Below, piece after piece: positions 26,701-37,731 of a stretch of DNA of 64,000 bases. The notes below the pieces were generated by a model. That model had not been told where the DNA came from. It saw only the letters and a program-made list of their open reading frames with translations, and did not search any database. Each line of letters opens with the position of its first letter. Within the stretch, counting starts at the first letter, position 1. The translations under genes were made by a program, and so were the position numbers. The stretch comes from Onchocerca lupi (lineage: Eukaryota > Nematoda > Chromadorea > Rhabditida > Onchocercidae): NCBI GenBank assembly GCA_028564675.1, contig JAOVVO010000140.1, positions 1 to 64,000 on the forward strand, read 5' to 3'.

Positions 26701-27289
26701 CATGATTCAATTATTCATACAATAAAAGCTCATAAATGCTTGTATAATCTGCTGGAACTAAATTGTCAAAATATTTCGCTTTCGTTTTGAATTTGATATT
26801 GAAATGTAAAGATGAAATATGGGTTGTTGACATTATGTACAAATAGAGAGAAAGACAGGGAGAGAGAGAAAGAAAGAGAGAGAGAGAGAGAGAGGGAAGG
26901 AATGATTAAAAATGAATCATTCATTTCATATTAATCAGCAATTATATACAATTTACAAATGAATGGGATCATAGAAGATCATAAGCGCTTGTTCTATAAA
27001 TGACATATGTAGCAGATAAGTAAATTAGCAAATTGTGCTTATCAATTTTAACAGTTTGGTTTTATGAGTAAAAGGTATTAAAGCGTACTATTTATAGGTG
27101 ATAAGAAAAAAGTAGTGAATTCTTTGTGCAGCATAATGCAAACCGAACCGATTGAGCTCCGATTGATCGATTAAAAGAATATGGCATGTAGAAAATAAGC
27201 ATTTCTAACCTACAAGTTATTTTGCCATAATCTTTGGAAAGTTATGAGGAAAATGAATAGATCAGTTTTTAATTGTAGCGCCAAACATT
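23787..27289. other. Intergenic region between convergent talin and Wnt genes
   Basis: This stretch holds the 3' ends of two genes that point towards each other. For talin, an AATAAA at 24592-24597 is a candidate polyadenylation signal. Several T and A homopolymers and short open frames (for example minus 24967-25200) are present, with no recognisable domain or paired splice sites. No gene is called. Confidence 0.65.
26844..26900. repeat. (GA)n purine-rich microsatellite
   Basis: A run of AG/AAAG/GGAG units on the plus strand, mostly AG dinucleotides at the right end. Confidence 0.95.
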
Positions 27290-29641
27290 CTAATTACAGG
27301 TGGAAACCCATCGATGCCTGAGGCATGTATTGCATTTCAGGTGACAGCACCAAACAAATTGACAATCACACTGATATGATATCAGCTCGTGTGATACCTG
27401 TAAGGATTTGATTTATATTCGCTGCATGAAATACTTATTAAGAAAAAAGTTCTATGAGGCATATATATCTTCAATATATTAAAAGCAGAATCCCCCGACA
27501 GCAACTGCAATCTATTCTGCGCAGTTATTTTGGATTGATTACTTTTAGCCGAGAAGTTCAAGTATAAAAAGGTACCTTGGATCCACGTCCACAACACAGT
27601 AGACCACAATCACCTTGACTACTTGTTTCGTTCCTCCAGTTGCACACTCGATTAGTTATCCGGATTGAGCGACATGGATCAGGACTATCTTCCATGTATA
27701 CCAGTTCTGCATTCTTCGCCGGAGAATTCGCATCAGGAAGTCTTCTAGCCTGGAATATAAATGTATTCAGAAGGCTTCAAGTATGGCATCAACAGGAAAT
27801 CAGCCTTATTTTGAGAGAAATCTTATGAAATACAATTGAAAAAAACCTTATGCATTTTATTAGTAATATGCTGTACGATGGTGGACAATGGAGCAGTTTT
27901 CTTCCAACAAGTTTTCTGATCACAACTTCCACTTACACCATGACATTTGCAGGACGATATTAAAGTCTTCTTTACTGCCTGAAATTAACTAATTACTGCG
28001 AGATTCAATATCAAGTAAAGCAGAATTGTAAGCCTAAAATTTATAGAATCATAAGTAATATAAATTAATAAATTATATTATTATTATTAAACAGTCAAAC
28101 TCTCCCGTCAATTTGTATGCCGGTTCAAACTTTTTCAAAGTTTATTTATTAAAATATATGTAAAATTGAAATTTTGCTACAAATAAAAACAAAAATTCGA
28201 TAGAGAACCAGAATAATATAATTTGAACAAATTTTGAACATTTTGATAGCCAAATATTTGTAACATTTTATATTGAAGTATTTTACGATTTAAGGTAATG
28301 AGTGAATGAAGTTTATTGAGAACTGAATCCTCACCAATCTTCCAGCTTTTAGGTTGTGTTTTTCCAGCTTTCTTAAGGGCGATCGAGAAGTAGTACTTCT
28401 TGTAAGCAATTTTCTGGATGTTATTATCCCGAATTGTACACCATATGAGCATCCACCCCATTCCCAGTTTTGTTTCAATTCATCACGACCGCTACATGAA
28501 CAGTCGGGAAGCCATCCTTGGGAGCAAGCAGTTGCAACACCCCATGCTGCACCTGCTGATGAAAGTGCCCAAAGATATGCTGATTCTCGGGTACCTGAAC
28601 AGCATACACTATATTACTGTAGTAGTGGGATTTCCGTAATGTTTGCCATTTTTCGATTAGCAACTTCGTGCAGATTAAAAGATTTCCTGACTTTATCAAT
28701 CTTCGAGCAATTTAATTTGAAATAAGATAAGGTTATATCTTTACCAAGACGTAAAATAGGTGGATCTTGCAATACAGTAATAATTTGAGAACAATCCCAA
28801 AGCTGAAAACGCATCTGCTCCTTGCATTGATTCATTGCATCTTGCATTCCTTCATAAGCTGCGACAGCTATCGCAGGTTGACTACGGCACAATACGTGGA
28901 AATGTCGGTGGGATCGCAGATGAAGAAGCTCTGGCGAACAGCCCTGGCATAAACAATGTTACTATTATTTGAATGACGCAAATATTGCCATGTATTTCGA
29001 TATAATCTAACAGCTTCTATCATAAAAGTAAAACTAAAGGTTAACAGTTTGCTTCCCGTTGTGAAAGTAAAGGTCAAAAATTTGCATGTACCAAGATATT
29101 TCTATAATACAAAGATTTTTAAAAATTATCTGTCACATAAAGAACATTTGGTTTTTCCCAAAGCTCCCCTCTTTTGCCGATGATACAACAATTCGGAGAC
29201 TACCCAATAAGGACTGATGGGACTAACATGTTATCGGAGCTTTGATCACTGTTACAGTAACGAAAGTATCAAGAAGGAATAAGGCTTTCAAAGTTCCTGC
29301 AACTGTGAAATGAATACCTGAGTTAGTTTTTCAGGTGGTGTTGTGGGAACACCGTAAGCCTTCTCTTCTAGTAACGCTACACACAGCAAATAACCATATA
29401 ATAACGGCGCATAAAGTTCAACTAAAAGTATTGTAAATGATATTTTACAGCATTGATCATTAAATATATTTTTAAATTTATGAAAATTTACTTAAGAATC
29501 TTAAAATTGAAATAATGAATAGAACTATGTTGACAGGACTTAACTAAGGATAATACATCCAGATCAAAAAGCGGAACATGATCGTAACAAGGATACTTTT
29601 CATATCATTGTCTCAAACCTGTCAGGCTTACCTAAGTTCAT
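27290..29641 (-). CDS. Wnt family secreted ligand (proximal copy)
   Basis: Wnts are secreted lipidated glycoproteins that bind Frizzled receptors. Seven minus-strand exons join in frame: 29632-29641, 29318-29421, 28745-28943, 28335-28594, 27847-27978, 27576-27749, 27290-27397, giving 328 aa. The first exon is only 10 bases (ATG plus seven) and ends in a perfect GTAAGC donor. The joined N-terminus MNLVELYAPLLYGYLLCVAL is a plausible signal peptide. Diagnostic blocks are RESAYLWALSSAGAAW, CKCHGVSGSC with the acylated serine at residue 207, LVYMEDSPDPC, LLCCGRG and a final finger CDCQFVWCCHLKC. There are 24 cysteines after the signal peptide, the canonical number. The usual RWNCS is diverged to LWDCS. 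The protein is a little shorter than most Wnts. I cannot assign it to a specific nematode paralog (lin-44, mom-2, egl-20, cwn-1 or cwn-2). The assignment to Wnt is certain; the tiny first exon is the least certain part. Confidence 0.93.
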
Positions 29642-32443
29642 ATGAAGAATGAGGAAGCATACTAACTAGAAAAAGCTGTTTGAAAGAAAATTAGATAGCT
29701 GGCAAAAGTTACTTTCAAAAGTTAATTTGGATGTGGTCTCATTCTTTTTAATATGATCTCATAGATTAAAACCCAAACTGCTAAATGAATCTGTCCTCAT
29801 CAACAATGATCATAAAATTGATAAAAAGATAAACATTGTCATTTATACTTAAAGAAACAGTGTCTACCTTACTTAAATATTTCCTCTCTCAATGTCATAA
29901 ATGATCGATGATGTAAAATGTAAACTGAAATGCAATTCAAGGTTTCAGGAATAGCGTTGGTGATACTTATGATATGGAGGAAGTAGTTGAGAGGAACTAA
30001 CGATGCGACAACAAAAAATTGTTTTGAAATTCAAAAAAGATTAAAAAAAAAAAATGAACAATGCCTTCTTCCACTCACTCAAATTGAAATCAGTTCTTCT
30101 CTTCATATACCACATTTTCTTTGCGGTTTTGCGTTTATTATTGTTGCTTTCACTGATTTCTAGAATTACTGCCAATTTCTTAATTTAGCGATGAGGCAAA
30201 TAAAATAGTAGTGAAGCTAAGGTTGAAATAAAACGATCAGTGGTGATAAGCCAGCAGTTTCAGAATATGCAAGGAAATGAAGTTTCGATAGATGCGAATT
30301 GATAAGCGATACTTTGCTGATTCAGGAAAGAAAAATTGAAAATAATTCGAAAACACTCTGCAAGATTACTATTCCCAGACAAGTTGAGCTCTCGAATGAA
30401 AGCTTTCAGCACAGTATATCTCGACAATAATACAGAATTTACCAGAGAAATTGAAGTAGCAATGGCTACAATGTCATGGATCTATTGTATTGCAGCAGTG
30501 ATAAAAGTAGTTAATTCTTTGTTTGGACAAGTTTACAATGGCCACGAAATAGTAATAGAGCAAAGTTTACAATCTCGGAGAAAGGTCGCACTATTACCAG
30601 TGCTCCTTTACTAACTTCCCCTATTCAGGTAATTTCTTCAATAGAAATGCTTCGATTAAAAATATAATTTCTTTTTTACAACTTCTCTTGATTTCCTTCA
30701 ACGGTGATATTGATAGTTGTTAGTATACAGATAAGAAGAGTTTAAGTATGAAGTGCTTTATACAATTGTACTAATAAACTTCTACAGACCACCCAAATAG
30801 TTTTTTATGCAAATTTATGCAAATTATGGAAGAACTGGAAAGAAAAAATTAGGTTGAAACAGTCCGCCTTCTTATTGTATCTTTGCGACACAGTAGTACC
30901 ATCGATTCAGGTGCATCATGAATCAGTGAGCAAATACACATAGGCAGACATTTACACAACGACAGGTAGTGAATCCAAACCTTCCCATTTCCTTATTTTT
31001 CATCAGAGTTAGTATCATCCTTCTCCTCCTCCTCCTCCCGATAACTCCTCCTAAAAACTCATTCCTCTTCCTTCTTTTTCAAGATAGTTACAACGGTAAA
31101 ATGCTCATTTATCATAAATTTTATCGCTTTCTGCAAAGAATTCAATCGGTCGCTAAAATTCAAGTTTTATTAATGCGTCCATTCAAATTATCGTCTCCTT
31201 ACCGTAACTAAGCAATCAGAGGAGTTGCTTAGAAATGGGCGGTTCTGTTTCTCTCTCTCTAGGAATGTTTTGTGTATTCTGTCGTGCTGTTTCTCTCTGC
31301 AAAGTTTTTTCTTTTAAAATTTCCAACTTGGGTGATACTTTGATGCTGAATATGATAGAGCTATCTTGCCGGACCATTCCTTTTTACTGACCCTTCATTT
31401 CAGGTCAATTCCTCTCTTGAATCGGTTTTCTGATATCTATCATTTTGAACATTTTTTCCATCACTTTGGTTATTTAATTATCTTATTTATTGCTTCATTA
31501 AAATGAATTACGAAATTCTTAATATCAAAAAATGATTGTCAAGCAATGCTGCTAATTTCATTTTTGGCAGTACTTCAAAGTTTCTTATTCAGAATATATC
31601 TTTGTGAAGCAACTTTTGCGAAATTAAAAACCCTCTGTTGTTTCTGGTAAGATTGCGAATAATACTGGCTTATATATGTCTATTACCTTTGATGATTATG
31701 AAATAGATGAAAATGTGGAAGGGACAATTTATGCACAATATATAGGTTGGTCTAAGAATGGTTTAGATCAAAAAAAAAAAGTATAGTATTCGTGATATAA
31801 TAGAAGCAAAAGTAATAAGGATTCTCAATTACTATTCTTTAAAACGGTATGCAACCATCTGAATGATACAATCAACTTTTTTTGTTGTTTATCATTTCAC
31901 TATGAAATCCAATATCTTGAAAGTAAACAAAATTTGCGCCACAAATTCGAATCTGAATCAATTTCTATTCCATTTCTTTGCATAACTAATGCATTTTTCA
32001 AGGACAAAGTAAATTATCCTTCAAACGAGCAGGTGGTTGCCATATTTGCTGAAGTACTTAACTGCTTTAAATTCGAATGATATCAAAAATCTTTTATTCT
32101 TCCAGATAAATTTTTAAACAAAAACAGTTTTATTTTCCATTTAAATTTATTCGTCTCCTTTCTTAATCGGAATTTTTAAATTCTAAAATTAGGAGATGAT
32201 CATATTGTAATTTTAGATTTAATCCATCTTATTTATCATGTCTCACGTAAACCGGTAGGGAAAACAATGAATTAACAAATAAGTGGCTAGTTTTAAGTGT
32301 TGTAAAAAAAAATTTTGAAATTATCATAGTTTCAAAGATTCAAGAGCAGTTAATTGCATAAAATAAATGTCATATTTTAGCATCATCTTCTTTACTGAAA
32401 ATAATCAGTATTACTCCTTTTTCCAATGTTCACATAATTAAAA
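29642..32443. other. Intergenic region between the two Wnt genes
   Basis: No coding exon is supported. I looked specifically on the minus strand for a Wnt C-terminal finger (CCGRG, WCC) that could belong to the upstream Wnt-like gene and saw none. A (CTC)n tract lies at 31021-31039. The plus open frame 30336-30614 has no recognisable domain. Confidence 0.6.
31021..31039. repeat. Short (CTC)n tract
   Basis: Five to six CTC/CCT units in a pyrimidine-rich stretch. Confidence 0.9.
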
Positions 32444-35400
32444 TTAAGTTTTTAATCGTCGCCGAGGTTTTCCGTTACGCCTTGTCCAGTTTCGAGTATC
32501 GATAAACCAAAGTGGTACCACTCTGTAATAAAAGTGATTATTGTTGATTGTCGTTATCATTGAAACTCAAATGTAGAATGAAAAATATCTATCTTATCGC
32601 CTGCCATTTGAATAAAAATTTATCGCTATGATACAGTGTTTGGTCTCATTTCCTAAGCGTAAAAATATAACAAGAAAAACTTACATTCTAAATCGTACAT
32701 CAAATTTAGATCAAACGAATAATAAGGTAAGCAAATTTGTTTCTATAATATGCCTTAATGAATGATGAGCGAAATAATGATCTTCTCTTTTGGCGGATAA
32801 TGCTGTTATTTTAAAATTTACTATTGCTTGACTGATATTATGACAACGTTACTATTCTATTACTGATCAATATAGTAGTGATATTGATCAAAAGATATTA
32901 AAGTAAGGTACAGATGAGATCAAAAAAGGGTCACAATATTTCCCGATCATAATTATGCAAGAGAATGAGCGAGTTAAAAACAGATTTGACAGCTAGATTG
33001 TGTAGGGAATCTATCATAGATACATAATGTATATCAATAAGTGGGGGAATTAAGTGATTAAACAATTCTTCTGATTACTTATTGACCGATTAAATTTAAA
33101 AAACGCAAAATGTACTTGCGCCGCATGCTTCGTTCATTCCGTGGTCGTAGACACGTGATCCGTGAGGTTGGTAAACTGTTAGAGCGTCGAATACGACGTG
33201 ATCGCAACAATGATTCCATAATTGCATTACCAATCGTTTCAAATGGTATCACTTTTGCTTCGCAATGCCGCCGTCGACAACTTCCGAAAGCCGAAACGCA
33301 GCGACATTTTATTTGCAACGCAACACGCTGCAATTCTATTCACTTAATGTGAACTCGAAAATTTGAATATTTTAATTTTGAATTTGAATTTTGAAACATA
33401 GAAAAAACGGTTGACTACACAAGAAGAAAAAGTTATACTTCTTCAAAACTTTATATATAAGCACTTACAGATCTACCAACTGCAATGTTGTGCAGATAGA
33501 TTTGTGCCACTCTATCGGAATAGGAACAAGCAAATTGACGATCGATTAAACGCCTAAAAATATGTATTAATTCTGATTAATGATGGCAGTCTTCTCATTT
33601 CTTAGTTACAATGTGATTCTGTCCAGGTTATTTTTTCTGAGAATCAGTAAGAGCAGCACAAAATGTAAACGAAAGAATGCAAATAGTTCAATATAAAAAC
33701 ATGATTTAAATTGAAAATGAAGTTTTGATAATTCGTAAATCTTAGAGTAACAATATAAATGGACCATTTTCGCAGCAATTCTCGGATATATGTTAAAATA
33801 TATGCATGTTTTAAAATTGTTGAAGCGTTATAAGTTGTGCAAAACGAAATCCTTTTTCAATTAATTTCTTCAAATTATTCCGTATTCACAATCTCAAAAT
33901 TGAGGGCAACAGTGAATTAACAGTGTTTTTCTCGGAAGAGTGATTTTCGATCGTAAATTATAACTAAGGAAAGATTGGGATCGAATTTTTTTAATAAATT
34001 GGTAATTAGATACCACAAGAAAAGATTTTTCCAACATAAAGGTAATAACAGATATTCAATAATATTGAATATGATTCAATATGTTAAAAGAAAAGCAATA
34101 TTCAGAACTGTTCCAAATTTGAATTTGAAATAAAGTAGTAACAAAACGATAGTGAATGAATGGTGAGATTAATCTATTTTAGAATTTTTAAAGTTTAAAT
34201 TAGTTTACAAGAATATTGTTTTTAATAAAAATAATTTATTATATTGTTGTAATGTTGTCCTTTTCCATAAAAAGTACCATTTCAAATTACTTATAATAAT
34301 CCAGTTTTTTGCTTCATGGAAAAAAAGAGGGTATAATGGTTATGGTGAAAGTTAAGCAGTTTGAGCCCGCTTAGCTTTTATCATTTATCATGAACTCACA
34401 ATTTTATCAATCATAAATGTTTTATAAATAAGCAGTGGAAATAATCGGATTGGTCGGAATTAGATAATTAATGAGAGATTCACTCTACGAGTTATTCATT
34501 TTTGATAATATTTAGCATGATTTTTCACATTGAGCTAAAAAAAATTTGAAGAATACTGCGATGGAAACATCGGATCAACATATGAATGAAGGGTCTGAAT
34601 GGTGGAAATTTGCACGATTCCCGAAAACGAATTTCCGGATTTTATCCGGAAATTATAGTGAACAGGCATACTTGGACAATTTTATAGCATATCGTAAATT
34701 ATCGGATCCTCGATCAATACTGCATCTTGCCCATGTATCACGTTGATCTGCATGTACTGGACCGATTCTTGCCGGATCACAAGAACATGATCGAAGGCGT
34801 CCACCTGCACAAGCGCGAGCTATTGAGCGTACTGCAGCAGCACTGGAAAGCGCTAAGAAATATGCGAATTCTTTGCTAGCTGAAATTTAATATAACATTT
34901 GCCCAAATTTACATTTAATTAATTAAGAAGCAGCTTAATAGAAGAAGTAAATTTAAAAATATTTAATTGCAGGCTAAAGAAGAAAAACAATAAACGATTT
35001 CAAAATTCATTATTGTACTATTCTGAATCGAACTGTAATGGAAAACAAATGTTTGTACCGGAATTGTCCAGCATATGCTGGAACAGTACATACCGAATGA
35101 ATTTACAGTAGAAAAGAGAGTCTTCCGTGGTACTCCATCAACGTTACATCTCCAGTGATGGATGATTGATTGTCGTGAACACTCAAGTAGCGCATCTTGT
35201 AGTGCCTCTTTCAGGACATCAATCAAGGCCGGATCTTTCTGCAGGATACGGTATAACGGCTTGTCTAATAATCCTTTCACCTGCAGTTTATTTACATTTT
35301 GCTTTTTCGTTTAGTATCAATAAACAGAAAGATAGGCCGGAATTATTAGTACGAATCGCAATTGAAAAGCAGAACGATCAATTCATCGCGCAACGAAACG

Positions 35401-36156
35401 AAAAAGATTGCTTAAAATTCGTTACATTTCCAATGATGAATGCTTTGTTGATAATAATTACAAACATTTTAAGATATTATTATCGTGAAAATTCAACAAA
35501 ATTTTGTTTCCTTTTGATGGCACAATTACATGCCACATATTAATATTCTCTGTCTCATCATTTTATTTTCAAATTCTCTGCTAATTAAATTTTGATAATC
35601 ATTGTTTTATGTATGAGTATATAATACACAAATAAAGCAATGATAATAATATCTTTTTTTGAGCAATTGCTTTCTTGTAATTTTCATAGAGATATATTTC
35701 AGACCATGATTTTTAAAAACATAGTAGTTTTTGTAAATGGATTATGATTTAAATGAATTCCGATTTGTTTTCAAATTTTTGATATAAATTCAAGATAAAA
35801 AGTTCGTAATTGATTGAAAGAATCACAAACAAACCTCGAGTAATGAGGAATGAATCCAGTAAACTTTCCTGAAAATTATACTGTCTTGTAAATGCAATCA
35901 TTAACTTAAAGAGGAATGAAATATATTAAGAATATTTTATGTTTGTAAAATTCGCATTTCATAAGATGAAATTACAAACTTGAAATTTAAAATCTTACCA
36001 CCACTGAGGTTCATCTAAGGTGAAAAATGTGATAGTTTGATTAATAAATGATAGAAAACAGAGGGACAACAATGCGGATGTCACTAGTATCATGCGCATA
36101 TTTCTACTGGCACTAAGTAACAATTCTTTCCTCTCTTCAAGAACATCTGTGTCCAT
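32444..36156 (-). CDS. Divergent Wnt-like protein lacking acyl serine and C-terminal finger
   Basis: Seven minus-strand exons join in frame: 35999-36156, 35835-35868 (34-base micro-exon), 35094-35280, 34672-34879, 33469-33553, 33116-33327, 32444-32522, giving 320 aa from the first ATG. A start at Met20 or Met22 (36099 or 36093) would put a signal peptide (MILVTSALLSLCFLSF) right at the N-terminus. Wnt blocks are clear: PQWW after the signal, ECSRQS..HHWRC, KEFAYFLALSSAAAVRSIAR followed by ACAGG, SCSCD, DTWARCS, IYLHNIAVGR, and KCRCVSAFGSC followed by an HC. In the last block the normal HGVSGSC is VSAFGSC, so Phe238 sits where the palmitoleated serine should be. The two most N-terminal Wnt cysteines are absent. 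After LRPRNERSMRRK the protein ends with a short basic tail (VVPLWFIDTRNWTRR..) and TAA, with no CCGRG or WCC finger. All donors and acceptors are consensus and no stop interrupts the frame. It could be an unlipidated Wnt, a Wnt antagonist, or a recently dying gene. Confidence 0.87.
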
Positions 36157-36181
36157 GTTTGTTCAAAATATTCAAATATGC

Positions 36182-36203
36182 AAAAAAAAAAAAAAAAAAA
36201 AAA
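36182..36203. repeat. Poly-A tract
   Basis: About 22 consecutive A residues on the plus strand. Confidence 0.95.
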
Positions 36204-36349
36204 TTAATCTTTTACAAAATGCATAAGAAATCATATTCCCTCCTCTCCCTGTACCCGAACCCTTCCTTTTATCCCATCTTGTCTTTCCCTTTTATTTTTC
36301 CACCAATTTCCCCTTACAATTTCCGTCCTTTTTCCTTTTTTGAAAATTT

Positions 36350-36402
36350 CTCCCCCCTTTTTTCTTTTCCTTTTCCTTTTCCTTTTCTTTTTTTTTTTTT
36401 TT
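36350..36402. repeat. Polypyrimidine (TTTTCC)n tract
   Basis: A C run, then repeated TTTTCC units and a T run, on the plus strand. Confidence 0.9.
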
Positions 36403-37337
36403 TAGATAAAATATGTAAAATGAAACAACAATAGAGCTAAAACTGAATATCATTACTGTCAGTATTTAAAGTATTTTGAATTCATCACCAAAGGGATCAT
36501 TAAAGGAAACCACACGATTGCTCAGTATAATTATGATGAAATAAATCCAGAAATATGACGGTACTCCAGGCAATTCATTGCTTTAATTCGAAGAAAATGA
36601 TCCAAGCATGATTTTGTTCAATTAATTTTCATATTTTCAGATATCTTATCATCAACCCATATGTCATCTCTTTTTTCATTCTTCCACACTTTTGTTTTTG
36701 CACCAAATGTTGTTGTTTTAGATTACTACTTCTTGCAGCTTATGTGAAGGAAAGTTTACTTTAATATCAGTCAGTCATTGTTTATTTTGATATCAGTCCA
36801 ATGAAAGTTGAAAGTTTACTTTGATAACAGTTCAATTGATCGTTCTTTTTCTTTTCTTTTTTTCTTCTCCTCTTCTTCCTATATCACACCTCATCTTTCT
36901 CATTTTTGCTCTTGGAAATTCTATTTTCCATTCTGTTCGTATCGCTCTTATCCTGTTTATGTGTGATAAAAGTCGTTCTAAATTTATCAGAAATGCATAC
37001 ATGCCGTCATTCTGTCTTTTTCACTGATTATAAAATTACACGTCAAAGACGTGTTTCACGCATTTCACGCCTTACTTCGTGGCAGTATTACTTCGATCTG
37101 ATGCAGAAAAACGATGGAATTGAATAAAAATGGGCAGATGGCTGACTACTAGGGAAGCAATGTTAGTGACAACGATAACGACTAGTTCTGGTGATGTTTG
37201 TTCAAGGTGTCGGGAAGGTATGGCACAGGTGTAGACAAACAGGTAGAAGCATCATCCACAGCGTGTGCTTATCGTCTGATCAGACGACGACAATGCTTCA
37301 TCCTTTGATGACAAATGTTTTTTCACTTTTCTTCTGC

Positions 37338-37386
<49 letters not shown>
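37338..37386. repeat. (CAT)n microsatellite
   Basis: Sixteen CAT units without interruption. They create a spurious poly-histidine open frame. Confidence 0.97.
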
Positions 37387-37731
37387 GTCGTTACTTCTTA
37401 CATTTTATGTTTCACAATTCCTCTGTATTGAATTTACATCTGACTTTGTTTATGCTAATGTTGGCCGTCAAATATTCAATAATCTCATTTTCATGCAAAA
37501 ATGCAGACTTAGCTATTGATCTGATTCGATATTAGAAAAAACTTCGAAAAGTGATCTTTAGTTCATTTCAGAAGTTTCTTATATCTCCGAGATTTTTGGA
37601 TTAACTTTTTTTTTTTCGTAACTAGTCACAAACAACAACAAACAAGATTAATTAACGGTAAATTAGATTAAAAACTGAAATCCAATTTCCTAAACATGTT
37701 TTGGCTTTTTTTTTATTATTAATATTTCAGC

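Larger units (their letters stand above)
36157..37731. other. Intergenic region, divergent promoters of Wnt-like gene and 37.7 kb gene
   Basis: This region lies between two divergently transcribed genes. It holds a poly-A tract (36182-36203), a C/T-rich tract (about 36350-36402) and a (CAT)n microsatellite (37338-37386). No coding sequence is supported. Confidence 0.65.

Noticed and set aside
28868..29077. Minus ORF containing NIVYARAVRQ upstream of the Wnt exon at 28943, as a candidate 5' extension
   Set aside because: It reads the Wnt exon in the wrong frame. The acceptor TATGCCAG at 28944 with phase 0 gives the correct GCSPELL start and joins the signal-peptide exon.
30336..30614. 92-codon ORF between the Wnt genes
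   Set aside because: No recognisable motif, no splice partners, and composition like surrounding intergenic DNA.
33110..33352. Arg-rich 80-aa plus-strand ORF
   Set aside because: Antisense to exon 6 of the Wnt-like gene, which carries the KCRC block and joins in phase with its neighbours.
34546..34746. Plus-strand ORF, then a TGA and a further open stretch to 34890, looking like a gene with an in-frame stop or selenocysteine
   Set aside because: It is the antisense shadow of exon 4 of the Wnt-like gene (34672-34879), whose minus-strand translation has clear Wnt motifs.
35166..35543. 125-codon plus-strand ORF
   Set aside because: Overlaps the antisense of Wnt-like exon 3 and runs on into intron. 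No domain, and low-complexity hydrophobic content.
37191..37535. ORF with a long poly-histidine run
   Set aside because: The run is the translation of a (CAT)n microsatellite. There is no supporting splice structure or homology.
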